NCBI RefSeq assembly: GCF_040548875.1
Contig: NZ_JBEPSJ010000001.1
Span: 248,001 to 312,000 of the forward strand
Direction of reading: 5' to 3'
DNA: 64,000 bases
From: Conyzicola nivalis_A
Lineage (GTDB): Bacteria > Actinomycetota > Actinomycetes > Actinomycetales > Microbacteriaceae
Below are positions 50,837-59,255 of the stretch, one piece after another (the first letter of the stretch is position 1; each line of letters begins with the position of its first letter). Under the pieces are notes generated by a model that did not search any database, had not been told where the DNA came from, and saw nothing but the letters and a program-made list of their open reading frames with translations. The translations under genes and the position numbers were made by a program.

Positions 50837-51786
50837 CGCTGCAGCCCGCGCCCGACCTGACCGGTCGCTCGGTCACGGTGAAGGTGCCCGCGACGACGGC
50901 GAACCTCGGCCCAGGCTTCGACACGCTCGGCCTCGCCCTGTCGCTTTACGACGAGCTGCACGTCTCGGTTCGCGACGAGCCGGGCGTCTACGTCGACGTG
51001 CACGGCGTCGGCGCAGGAGAGGTGCCGACCGACGCGTCGAACCTCGTCGTCACCGCCATCGCGCACACGTTCAACTCGTACGGCTTCGAGCTGCCGAACC
51101 TGAACCTCGAGGCGCACAACGTCATTCCGCACGGTCGCGGGCTCGGTTCATCCGGCGCAGCCATCGTCTCCGGCATCATGGCCGCCAAGGGCCTGCTCGA
51201 AGGCGTCGTCGACATCGACTCCGTCGGCCTGCTGCGTCTCGCCACCGAGATGGAGGGGCACCCCGACAACGTCGCGCCCGCCCTCTTCGGCGGCCTGACC
51301 ATCGCCTGGGTCACCCCCGACGGTCCGCAGCACAAGAAGCTCATCGTGCACCGCGGCGTATCGCCGCTCGTGTGCGTGCCCGAGACGACCATGTCGACGG
51401 CGCTGGCCCGCAGCCTGCAGCCCTCGTCTGTGCCCCACGAAGACGCCATCTTCAACGTGTCCCGCTCCGCGCTGCTCATCGCCGCGCTCATCCAGAGCCC
51501 GGAGCTGCTGCTCGCGGCCACGGAGGACAAGCTGCACCAGAGCTACCGCGCGAGCGCCATGCCCGAGACCGACAGCCTCATCCAGGTGCTGCGCAAGAAC
51601 GGTCTCGCCGCCGTCGTCTCCGGCGCGGGACCCTCGCTCCTCGTCCTGTGCAGCGACCCCGCACAGCGCCTCGTCGCCGCCCAGCTGGTGGCCGACAACG
51701 CCGCGACACCCTGGCAGTCTCTTATGCTGGCCGTCGACTTCAAAGGTGCTACTGTTATTTCGCACCCGGTAGAAGCAGTGGCCTAG
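50833..51786 (+). CDS. thrB: Homoserine kinase
   Basis: The 317-residue GHMP kinase has KVPATTANLGPGFDTLGLAL (about 17), the ATP-binding IPHGRGLGSSGAAIVSGI (about 97), and VSGAGPSLLVL near the C-terminus. It phosphorylates homoserine. ATG 50833 overlaps the thrC stop, completing the hom-thrC-thrB operon. Confidence 0.96.
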   Translation: MTLQPAPDLTGRSVTVKVPATTANLGPGFDTLGLALSLYDELHVSVRDEPGVYVDVHGVGAGEVPTDASNLVVTAIAHTFNSYGFELPNLNLEAHNVIPHGRGLGSSGAAIVSGIMAAKGLLEGVVDIDSVGLLRLATEMEGHPDNVAPALFGGLTIAWVTPDGPQHKKLIVHRGVSPLVCVPETTMSTALARSLQPSSVPHEDAIFNVSRSALLIAALIQSPELLLAATEDKLHQSYRASAMPETDSLIQVLRKNGLAAVVSGAGPSLLVLCSDPAQRLVAAQLVADNAATPWQSLMLAVDFKGATVISHPVEAVA

Positions 51787-51993
51787 CCACCGCTCGTTTC
51801 CCCACTGGCGTCCACCACTGGATCCGCACTGGAGAAGCAACGGAACTTCGCCTGTTCTGGTACCGCCCGGTGTGCACTTTCACCCACACTCGCATCGCCC
51901 AAGTAGATTCCTGTGCACCCGCACAGACACGGGGCGATCGATCACCCCTCCGCCGCGTATCTGAATTCTCGGCCGGGGAAAGGAACCCCCCTA

Positions 51994-54351
51994 GTGACTG
52001 ATGTCAATGTTCGCGCATCGAGCGCGAATTCCAGCTCGAACCTGAGCGCCCTCCGTCTTCCCGAGCTCCAGGCACTCGCTGCCGAGCTGGGACTGAGCGG
52101 CGCATCCAAACTTCGTAAGGGAGAACTCGTGAACGCCATCAACGAGATCCAGAGCACGTCGACGACGGATGCGGCCGACGCCGCCCCCGCCGAGGCAGCC
52201 CCCGTCGCGACCGAGACCGAGACCGCGGTCGCCGAGCCCGCGGTCGCTGAGCCTGTCGAAGCGCCCGCCGTCGCAGCGCCCGCCGCCGTCGCGCCCGCCG
52301 CCACCGCCCCGGTAGCCAAGAAGCGCGTCTCCCGTCGCGCCACGACGGCCGACGCCGAGGCCATCGCCGCAGCGGCAGCAGCCGCCGCCGAGGCCGTCAC
52401 CGAGTCCGCCACCGCGGCCGCCGACAGCATCGTCGACGCCCCGCGCTCCGCGACCTCGCACGTGAACCAGGCCGAGTCCGGCCTGGCGGCCGACGAGGAA
52501 GCTCCCGTCGAGCGTCCCCTCTACTCCCGCGAGCCGCAGCAGAAGGCGCAGGTGCCCGAGGGCCGCGGATCCCAGTCGCGCGAACCGCGCCAGCGTCGCC
52601 AGGGCGGCCGCGCCAAGGCCGAGGCCGCCGCACCCACCGACGCCGAGAAGGCCGAGGCGCTCAACTCGATCGAGCTGCCCGTCGCCGAGTCTCCCGCGAA
52701 CAACAACCAGGGCGCCGACGCCCAGCAGTCCGACGAGCAGAACGGCGAACCCCGCGAGGGCGGCTCGTCGCGCAGCCGCAACCGCAACCGCCGTGACCGC
52801 CAGGCCGGTCGCGAGCAGGCCGGACGCGAGCAGGGCGACCGCCAGCAAGGCGACCGCCAGCAGAACGACCGCCAGCAGGGCGAGCGCCAGCAGGGCGAGC
52901 AGGACGAGCAGAACGACCAGCAGTCCGGCCGTCAGCAGGGCGACCGCCAGCCCCGCCAGCAGAACGAGCGCCAGCAGGGTGACCGCCAGCAGAACGAGCG
53001 CCAGCAGGGTGACCGCCAGCAGGGCGGCGACCAGCCGCGCGCCGGCCGTGGTGGCAACGAGCAGCGCGGCGACGGTCCCGACCGCAACGCGCCTCTCGAC
53101 GACGATTCCGAGCGCGGCGGCCGCAACCGCTACCGCGACCGCAAGCGTGGCCGCGGCCCCGTCGGAGACGACTTCGAGCCCGAGATCACCGAAGACGACG
53201 TGCTCATCCCCGTCGCCGGAATCCTCGACGTGCTCGACAACTACGCCTTCGTCCGCACCTCGGGCTACCTGCCCGGAAACAACGACGTCTACGTCTCACT
53301 CGGCCAGGTCAAGAAGTACAACCTGCGCAAGGGTGACGCCGTCGTCGGCTCCATCCGCCAGCCGCGCGAGGGCGACCAGGGCCAGGGACGCCAGAAGTAC
53401 AACGCGATCGTCAAGATCGACTCGATCAACGGCCTCTCCATCGAGGAAGCCGCGAACCGCGTCGAGTTCGGCAAGCTGACCCCGCTGTACCCGAAGGAGC
53501 GCCTGCGCCTCGAGTCGGAGTCGGCCAAGCTGTCGACCCGCATCATCGACCTCGTCGCCCCGATCGGCAAGGGCCAGCGCGGCCTCATCGTCTCGCCGCC
53601 CAAGGCCGGCAAGACCCTCGTGCTGCAGGCCATCGCGAACGCCATCGCCAAGAACAACCCCGAGGTCCACCTCATGGTCGTTCTCGTCGACGAGCGCCCC
53701 GAAGAAGTCACCGACATGCAGCGCACCGTCAAGGGCGAGGTCATCGCCTCGACCTTCGACCGCCCCGCAGAAGACCACACCACGGTCGCCGAGCTCGCCA
53801 TCGAGCGCGCCAAGCGTCTCGTCGAGCTCGGCCACGACGTCGTCGTGCTGCTCGACTCGATCACCCGCCTGGGCCGTGCCTACAACCTGACCGCCCCGGC
53901 GTCGGGACGCATCCTCTCCGGCGGAGTCGACTCGGCCGCCCTGTACCCGCCGAAGCGTTTCTTCGGTGCGGCACGCAACATCGAAGAGGGCGGCTCGCTC
54001 ACCATCATCGCCACCGCTCTCGTCGAGACCGGCAGCAAGATGGACGAGGTCATCTTCGAGGAGTTCAAGGGCACCGGCAACATGGAGCTCCGCCTCTCGC
54101 GCCAGCTGGCCGACAAGCGCATCTTCCCCGCCGTCGACATCAACGCCTCCGGCACGCGCCGCGAGGAGATGCTGCTCGGCGCCGACGAGGTCAAGGTCAC
54201 CTGGAAGCTGCGTCGCGCCCTCGCGGGACTCGACCAGCAGCAGGCGCTCGAGATCGTCCTCGGCAAGCTTCGCGAGACGCAGTCGAACGTCGAGTTCCTC
54301 ATGCAGATCCAGAAGTCGCTGCCGGGCGCCGCGAGCTCCAAGGACGACTAG
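51994..54351 (+). CDS. rho: Transcription termination factor Rho with disordered insert
   Basis: The 785-residue protein begins at GTG 51994 after AAAGGA. Rho_N (about 18-50, LSALRLPELQALAAELGLSGASKLRKGELV) is followed by a long disordered region rich in A/P/V/E and then in R, Q, N, D and G (about 265-385). The cold-shock RNA-binding domain (GILDVLDNYAFVRTSGYLPGNNDVYV) precedes the ATPase with Walker A SPPKAGKT (about 533), DERPEEVTDM and LDSITRLGRAYN. Such inserts are usual in actinobacterial Rho. A palindromic-repeat-derived AVAEPVEA lies at about residues 83-90. The 207-bp leader between thrB and rho has no gene. Confidence 0.96.
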   Translation: MTDVNVRASSANSSSNLSALRLPELQALAAELGLSGASKLRKGELVNAINEIQSTSTTDAADAAPAEAAPVATETETAVAEPAVAEPVEAPAVAAPAAVAPAATAPVAKKRVSRRATTADAEAIAAAAAAAAEAVTESATAAADSIVDAPRSATSHVNQAESGLAADEEAPVERPLYSREPQQKAQVPEGRGSQSREPRQRRQGGRAKAEAAAPTDAEKAEALNSIELPVAESPANNNQGADAQQSDEQNGEPREGGSSRSRNRNRRDRQAGREQAGREQGDRQQGDRQQNDRQQGERQQGEQDEQNDQQSGRQQGDRQPRQQNERQQGDRQQNERQQGDRQQGGDQPRAGRGGNEQRGDGPDRNAPLDDDSERGGRNRYRDRKRGRGPVGDDFEPEITEDDVLIPVAGILDVLDNYAFVRTSGYLPGNNDVYVSLGQVKKYNLRKGDAVVGSIRQPREGDQGQGRQKYNAIVKIDSINGLSIEEAANRVEFGKLTPLYPKERLRLESESAKLSTRIIDLVAPIGKGQRGLIVSPPKAGKTLVLQAIANAIAKNNPEVHLMVVLVDERPEEVTDMQRTVKGEVIASTFDRPAEDHTTVAELAIERAKRLVELGHDVVVLLDSITRLGRAYNLTAPASGRILSGGVDSAALYPPKRFFGAARNIEEGGSLTIIATALVETGSKMDEVIFEEFKGTGNMELRLSRQLADKRIFPAVDINASGTRREEMLLGADEVKVTWKLRRALAGLDQQQALEIVLGKLRETQSNVEFLMQIQKSLPGAASSKDD
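52242..52263. repeat. In-frame palindromic repeat arm inside rho
   Basis: GGTCGCTGAGCCTGTCGAAGCG is one intact arm of the repeat family. It is read in the phase V-A-E-P-V-E within the disordered N-terminal region of Rho. Confidence 0.9.
52800..53030. repeat. Tandem short repeats coding for the Q/R/D-rich insert of Rho
   Basis: Blocks such as CGCCAGCAGGGCGACCGC recur in varied order, encoding G-D-R-Q-Q, N-E-R-Q-Q and G-E-R-Q-Q units. Their similarity suggests expansion by slippage or unequal exchange. Confidence 0.85.
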
Positions 54352-54354
54352 ACC

Positions 54355-55434
54355 GTGTTCGAGTCAGTGCAGAGTCTGCTGGCCGAGCACGAGTCGCTTC
54401 AGGAACAGCTGGCTGATCCGGAACTGCACTCGAATCCGGCCAGGAGCAAGAAGGTCAACCGGCGCTACGCCGAGCTCAGCCGCATCGTGGCCGCGTATCA
54501 CGAGTGGCGTCAGCTGACCGACGACCTCGAGGCCGCGACCGAGATGGCCGCGGAAGACGAGTCGTTCGCGGCCGAGATTCCCGGCATGACCGAGACCCTC
54601 GCCGAGGCTGAGGAGACGCTGCGGCGTCTCCTCATCCCGCGCGACCCCAACGACGGCCGCGACATCATCATGGAGATCAAGATGGGGGAGGGCGGCGCCG
54701 AGTCGGCGCTGTTCGCCGCCGATCTGCTGCGCATGTACCTGCACTACGCGGAGTCGAAGAAGTGGAAGACGGAGATCATCACGTCGACCCAGAGCGATCT
54801 GGGCGGCTACAAAGACGTGCAGCTCGCCATCAAGGGGTCGTCCACCGACCCCGCAGAGGGCGTGTGGGCGCACCTGAAGTACGAGGGCGGTGTGCACCGC
54901 GTCCAGCGTGTGCCGGCGACCGAGTCGCAGGGGCGCATCCACACCTCGGCGGCCGGCGTGCTCGTCTTCCCCGAGGTCGACGAGCCCGAAGAGGTCGAGA
55001 TCAACCAGAACGACCTCAAGATCGACGTCTACCGCTCGAGCGGCCCCGGCGGCCAGTCGGTCAACACGACCGACTCCGCCGTGCGCATCACCCACCTTCC
55101 CACCGGGATCGTGGTCGCGATGCAGAACGAGAAGTCGCAGCTGCAGAACCGTGAGGCCGGAATGCGCGTCCTGCGCGCCCGCATCCTCGCGCGCTACCAG
55201 GAGGAGGCCGACGCCGAGGCGTCGGTGTTCCGCAAGAGCCAGATCCGCACCATGGATCGCTCGGAGCGCATCCGCACCTACAACTTCCCCGAGAACCGCA
55301 TCGCCGACCACCGCACCGGCTACAAGGCCTACAACCTCGACGCCGTGATGAACGGCGCCCTCGAGCCCGTCATCCAGTCGTGCATCGCCTCCGACGAGGA
55401 AGCGCAGCTCGCCGACATCGGTTCCGAAGGCTAA
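54355..55434 (+). CDS. prfA: Peptide chain release factor 1
   Basis: The 359-residue protein has the GGQ motif in RSSGPGGQSVNTTDSAVRITHLP (about 228-250), the PAT codon-recognition motif of RF1 in RVPATESQGRIHTS (about 185), and a family-typical helical N-terminus. It recognises UAA and UAG and releases peptides. GTG 54355 lies 3 bp after the rho stop, and prmC, which methylates its glutamine, follows directly. Confidence 0.96.
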   Translation: MFESVQSLLAEHESLQEQLADPELHSNPARSKKVNRRYAELSRIVAAYHEWRQLTDDLEAATEMAAEDESFAAEIPGMTETLAEAEETLRRLLIPRDPNDGRDIIMEIKMGEGGAESALFAADLLRMYLHYAESKKWKTEIITSTQSDLGGYKDVQLAIKGSSTDPAEGVWAHLKYEGGVHRVQRVPATESQGRIHTSAAGVLVFPEVDEPEEVEINQNDLKIDVYRSSGPGGQSVNTTDSAVRITHLPTGIVVAMQNEKSQLQNREAGMRVLRARILARYQEEADAEASVFRKSQIRTMDRSERIRTYNFPENRIADHRTGYKAYNLDAVMNGALEPVIQSCIASDEEAQLADIGSEG

Positions 55435-56352
55435 GTGACTCTTCCGCAGCCCAGCACTGTGAGCGGCGCCCTCGAGGGCGCCGTTTCGCAGCTGACCCTC
55501 GCGGGAGTGCCGAACGCCCGGGTCGACGCGGAGCTGCTCGTCGGCCACGTGCTCGGCCTCACTCGCGGCGCGGTGCAGTCGAAGGCGATAACGGATGCCT
55601 CGCTCGATGCGGCCCACGCCGCGACCATCGCGGAGCTCGTCGACCGTCGGGCCGCCCGCGAGCCCCTGCAGCACATCACCGGGCGCGCCCCGTTCCGCTC
55701 GCTCGAGCTCGCCGTTGGCCCCGGCGTCTTCGTGCCCCGCCCTGAGACCGAGCAAGTGGTGCAGTTCGCGATCGACGCACTGCGCGCGGTGGCGGTCCCT
55801 GAGCCCACACCGGCCCCTGAGCTTGTCGAAGGGCCGCCCGCCGGCCCCATCGCCGTCGACCTCGGCACCGGCAGCGGCGCGATCGCGCTGGCCATGGCCA
55901 CCGAGGTCCCTCACGCACGTGTCTACGGCGTCGAGGTGTCTCCGCTCGCCTTCGTCTGGACCAAGCAGAACTTCCGCGAGAGCGGCGCCACCAACGCGAC
56001 CCCGATCTTCACCGATCTCGCGATCGCGCTCCCCGAGCTGAACGGCACCGTCTCGGTCGTGATCTCGAACCCGCCGTACATCCCGCGGGCCGCGATCCCA
56101 CGCGACCCCGAGGTGCGACTGTTCGACCCCGAGATCGCCCTCTACGGCGGAGACGACGGCCTCGACGTCGTGCACCAGGTCTCTGCCACCGGCCTGCGCC
56201 TGCTGCACAGCGGTGGCACCCTCGTTATGGAGCATGGCGAACTGCAGGCGGCCGAGATCGCGGAGCTGCTCCGCGCCGACGGCTGGCTCGCCGTTGCATC
56301 CCACCCCGACCTTCTCGGACGCGACCGCGCCACCACCGCGCTGCGCCCATAG
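55435..56352 (+). CDS. prmC: Release factor N5-glutamine methyltransferase
   Basis: The 305-residue protein has the N-terminal release-factor-binding helices (about 1-85), VFVPRPETEQVV, the SAM motif AVDLGTGSGAIALA (about 142) and the catalytic NPPYIP (about 212). It methylates the GGQ glutamine of RF1/RF2. The GTG follows the prfA stop with no gap. The segment VPEPTPAPELVEGPPAG (about 120-137) derives from a palindromic repeat inserted between two conserved motifs. Confidence 0.94.
   Translation: MTLPQPSTVSGALEGAVSQLTLAGVPNARVDAELLVGHVLGLTRGAVQSKAITDASLDAAHAATIAELVDRRAAREPLQHITGRAPFRSLELAVGPGVFVPRPETEQVVQFAIDALRAVAVPEPTPAPELVEGPPAGPIAVDLGTGSGAIALAMATEVPHARVYGVEVSPLAFVWTKQNFRESGATNATPIFTDLAIALPELNGTVSVVISNPPYIPRAAIPRDPEVRLFDPEIALYGGDDGLDVVHQVSATGLRLLHSGGTLVMEHGELQAAEIAELLRADGWLAVASHPDLLGRDRATTALRP
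55794..55835. repeat. In-frame palindromic repeat inside prmC
   Basis: GGTCCCTGAGCC and GGCCCCTGAGCTTGTCGAAG are two same-direction arms, the first truncated. They are read as V-P-E-P and P-E-L-V-E, the same phase as in lysA and rho. Confidence 0.85.
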
Positions 56353-56484
56353 CGGCCTGCCGAGACCGCCTCGAGTGGCCGAAACCAGCTCGCGGGGGAC
56401 TCGGCGGCGCCGCGAGTTGTCGCTAACGGGCCTCCATCGTGCCGAAACAGGCCCGCTTGTGACAACTGGATCGTTTCACCATCG

Positions 56485-56550
56485 GGCGCGCAACTCGCGC
56501 GCAACTCTCGCGCAACCCTCGCGTCACCCCGCGCAGCCCTCGCGCTAACC
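56485..56550. repeat. Degenerate 10-12 bp tandem repeats
   Basis: About six units related to CGCGCAACTCT/CGCGCAACCCT stand between prmC and the HAD gene. The last unit (CGCGCTAACC) contains the reverse-strand HAD stop codon. The rest of the prmC-HAD gap holds no gene. Confidence 0.8.
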
Positions 56551-57159
56551 CCGCCCCGCGGCGAACTCCTCGATCGCGGCGTGCATGGCCGCAGCGGTCG
56601 TGTACAGGTGCGCGGTGATTCCCACGCTGGCGGCCCCCTCGACGTTCTCGGGCATGTCGTCGGCGAAGAACGCGTGCTCGGCCTCGACACCGTAGGCGTC
56701 GAGCACCCGTTCGAACACCACCGGGTCTGGCTTGCGCGCGCCGTAGACGCTCGACGTGTGCAGGTGCTCGCCGAACAGCTCGACCAGCTCCGGGGCGAGC
56801 ACGGGGAGGTGCTCGGCAGTGAGCGCCCCGTTGTTCGTCAGCAGGGTCACCCGCCCGAGCTCGCCCGCCCGCGCCACGGCCGCGAGCGCTTCGGGCCGCG
56901 GGGTCATCGCCTCGCCACGCACTCGCACCCACTCGTCCTCGTCGACCGCGCAGCCGAGCGCCGCCTCGAGCGCGGCGAGGTACTCGCGTCCCGTGGCGTA
57001 GCCTCCCGCCTCCGCGGCGAGCTCGCCCTCCGGCGTCCACCATCGGCGCCGCAGCTCGTGCAGAGAGTGCCCGGTCATCCGGGTCATACCGGCCATCCTG
57101 GCGGGCCAGTCGTAGTCGTAGAGCACGTCGTCCATGTCGAAGATGAAGAGGAGGGTCAT
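56545..57159 (-). CDS. HAD-superfamily hydrolase
   Basis: The 204-residue protein begins TLLFIFDMDDVLYDYD (motif I), continues with a helical cap, then RVTLLTNNGA (motif II), VYGARKPDPVVF (Lys, motif III) and HAFFADDMPENV (motif IV). It is a phosphatase or phosphoglucomutase-like HAD with unknown substrate. Its ATG overlaps the stop of a small upstream gene that repeats the motif I region. Confidence 0.88.
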   Translation of the reverse strand: MTLLFIFDMDDVLYDYDWPARMAGMTRMTGHSLHELRRRWWTPEGELAAEAGGYATGREYLAALEAALGCAVDEDEWVRVRGEAMTPRPEALAAVARAGELGRVTLLTNNGALTAEHLPVLAPELVELFGEHLHTSSVYGARKPDPVVFERVLDAYGVEAEHAFFADDMPENVEGAASVGITAHLYTTAAAMHAAIEEFAAGRG

Positions 57160-57308
57160 GGCTTGCGCTCCGAGAAGGTGCTTATCGCGTCATCCAGAAG
57201 CTCTGGAGCGGTGGAGTGGTGGGCGTGGATACGCGCCGGCTCCGGCAGGCGCTTGCGAAAGTCGTACACGTACAGCGTCGTGTCGAAGTCGAACAGGTAG
57301 AGATCCAC
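57156..57308 (-). CDS. Small protein resembling a truncated HAD N-terminus
   Basis: GGAGG lies 4 bases before GTG 57308. The 50-residue product starts MDLYLFDFDTTLYVYDFRKRLP, matching the first strand and DxDxT motif of the neighbouring HAD protein, then ends within 30 residues of charged sequence. The stop TGA overlaps the HAD ATG (ATGA), so it is co-translated. It could be a leader peptide, a truncated paralogue or a regulatory subunit. It lacks the rest of the HAD fold. Confidence 0.65.
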   Translation of the reverse strand: MDLYLFDFDTTLYVYDFRKRLPEPARIHAHHSTAPELLDDAISTFSERKP

Positions 57309-57372
57309 GTTGCCTCCACGCTACCCCCGCATTCATCTTTCCCCACGCGGCGCCCGGTATCATGAACGAGAC

Positions 57373-58050
57373 ATGGCCTCTATTTACAATTGCTCAGTTG
57401 AGACGGAGCTGCTCACCGGCATGCGCCTCGCTCGGCAGGCCATCGGCAAGGGTGAGCTGATCGTGCTCCCCACCGACACCGTCTACGGGGTCGCCGCCGA
57501 CGCGTTCTCGCCCGCAGCGGTGACCCGGCTGCTCGCGGCCAAGGGCCGTGGCCGCCAGTCGCCTCCTCCGGTGCTGATCCCCGGGATACCCACGCTCGAC
57601 GCCCTCGCCGAGACCGTGCCCGACGAGGTTCGTGCACTGGTCGCCGCCTTCTGGCCCGGCGGTCTCACCGTCATCCTGCCCGCGAGGTCGTCGCTCAACT
57701 GGGACCTCGGCGAGACGGCGGGCACCGTCGCGCTGCGCATGCCGTCGAACCGCGTCGCCCTGGAGATCCTCTCCGAGACGGGCCCGTTGGCCGTGTCCAG
57801 CGCCAATCTCACCGGCGAGCCGGCCGCGATGACCATCGAAGAGGCCGAGCGGATGCTGGGCGATTCGGTGTCCGTCTATCTCGACGATGGCGAGGCAGGC
57901 GCCGACTACCCGCACGCCGCGGCCGCGACCGGGTCGACGATCGTCGACGCCACCGGTCTGCTGCTGCCCGACGGCAAGCTGCGCATCGTGCGCAGCGGCG
58001 TGATCTCCGACGACGCCATCCGCGAGATCGTGGGCGAACGATGCGCATAG
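57373..58050 (+). CDS. L-threonylcarbamoyladenylate synthase (Sua5/YrdC)
   Basis: The 225-residue YrdC-fold protein has GELIVLPTDTVYGVAADAF (about 28), AKGRGRQSPPPVLI, FWPGGLTVILPA, GTVALRMPSN and GPLAVSSANLTGEPAAM. It makes threonylcarbamoyl-AMP for t6A in tRNAs reading ANN codons. ATG 57373 starts at the homologous position. Its end overlaps the WecA-type gene by 10 bp. Confidence 0.93.
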   Translation: MASIYNCSVETELLTGMRLARQAIGKGELIVLPTDTVYGVAADAFSPAAVTRLLAAKGRGRQSPPPVLIPGIPTLDALAETVPDEVRALVAAFWPGGLTVILPARSSLNWDLGETAGTVALRMPSNRVALEILSETGPLAVSSANLTGEPAAMTIEEAERMLGDSVSVYLDDGEAGADYPHAAAATGSTIVDATGLLLPDGKLRIVRSGVISDDAIREIVGERCA

Positions 58051-59255
58051 TCTTCTACGTGCTCGTCACGGGCGTCTCGGCGCTCGTCACCTTCGGGCTC
58101 GCGTTCCTCATCCTCAAGCTCAGCCACCGCTACCGGCTCTATCCGAAGGTGCGCGAGCGCGACGTACACACCCGCCCCACCCCGCGGCTCGGCGGCATCG
58201 CCATGTTCATCGGCATGATCGTGGCGTTCGTCGTCGCCTCCGGGCTGCCGAGCATGAGCCTGATCTTCTCGGAGCCGCTCAAGGTGTGGGGTCTGTTCGC
58301 CGCTGCCCTCATCATCGTGCTCATCGGAGTCGCCGACGACATCTGGGACCTCGACTGGATGACGAAGCTGGCCGGCCAGATCATCGCCGGAGGCGTGCTC
58401 GCCTGGTCGGGGATCCAGATCTACACGCTCCCGATCTTCGGGGGAGTGACGATCCTGTCGCCCGCGGCCTCGCTCGCACTAACGGTGTTCGCGGTCGTGC
58501 TGGTGATGAACGCCATCAACTTCATCGACGGCCTCGACGGACTCGTCGCCGGAGTGGCTCTCATCGCCAACGGCGTGTTCTTCATCTACAGCTACATCCT
58601 CGCCGTGAACACGGGCCAGAGCGAGTACTTCAACCTCGCCTCGCTCATCACGGCCGTGCTCATCGGCGCCTGCCTGGGCTTCCTGCCGCTGAACTTCTAC
58701 CCGGCCAAGCTGTTCATGGGCGACGCCGGGGCGCTGCTGGTGGGCCTGCTGATGGCCGCATCCGCGATCTCGGTGACCGGCAACGCCGACCCCGAGAGCT
58801 GGGGCGGCCGGCAGCTGCTCCCGGCATTCATCCCGATCCTGCTCCCCGCCGCGGTACTCCTGCTCCCGTTGCTCGACTTCGCGCTCGCGGTCGTCCGCCG
58901 CCTGCTCGCGGGCAAGTCGCCCTTCGCGGCCGACCGCAAGCACCTTCACCACCGCCTGATGGACATGGGGCACACGCACCTGCAGTCCGTGCTCGTGTTC
59001 TACAGCTGGACCACCGTGGTCGCCGTCGGCTGCCTGTCGTTCATGTTCGTGCCCTGGTACTGGGCGACCACGATCATCGCCGTGGGTTTCGTGGTGTGCA
59101 CGGCCGTCACGCTCGGTCCGCTGCGTCGTCGCACCCCGCTCCTCCGTGAGCCGGCGCCTGCGGCCGTGCCCTCCACAGACGCCGTCTCCGCCCTCGAAGC
59201 GGCTCCCGCCCCCGAAGCGACCCCCGCTTCAGAAACGAAAGGGCACCCGCTGTGA
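58041..59255 (+). CDS. wecA: WecA/MraY-type polyprenyl-phosphate sugar-1-phosphate transferase
   Basis: The 404-residue integral membrane protein has about ten or eleven helices. It carries GVADDIWDLDWMTKLAGQ (about 96, aspartate-rich loop), VLVMNAINFIDGLDGLVAG (about 155) and LFMGDAGALLVG (about 223), plus HLHHRLMDMGH (about 303). It transfers GlcNAc-1-P or a similar sugar phosphate to a polyprenyl carrier, starting wall-polymer synthesis. The C-terminal A/P/E-rich tail is probably disordered. atpI follows with an overlap. Confidence 0.9.
   Translation: MRIVFYVLVTGVSALVTFGLAFLILKLSHRYRLYPKVRERDVHTRPTPRLGGIAMFIGMIVAFVVASGLPSMSLIFSEPLKVWGLFAAALIIVLIGVADDIWDLDWMTKLAGQIIAGGVLAWSGIQIYTLPIFGGVTILSPAASLALTVFAVVLVMNAINFIDGLDGLVAGVALIANGVFFIYSYILAVNTGQSEYFNLASLITAVLIGACLGFLPLNFYPAKLFMGDAGALLVGLLMAASAISVTGNADPESWGGRQLLPAFIPILLPAAVLLLPLLDFALAVVRRLLAGKSPFAADRKHLHHRLMDMGHTHLQSVLVFYSWTTVVAVGCLSFMFVPWYWATTIIAVGFVVCTAVTLGPLRRRTPLLREPAPAAVPSTDAVSALEAAPAPEATPASETKGHPL

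Noticed and set aside
52800..53030. CRISPR array
   Set aside because: The repeats are short, contiguous, in frame and code for a low-complexity Rho insert; there are no unique spacers.
54364..56304. A 646-codon minus-strand frame opposite prfA and prmC
   Set aside because: It is antisense to two motif-complete genes and has shadow-type composition.
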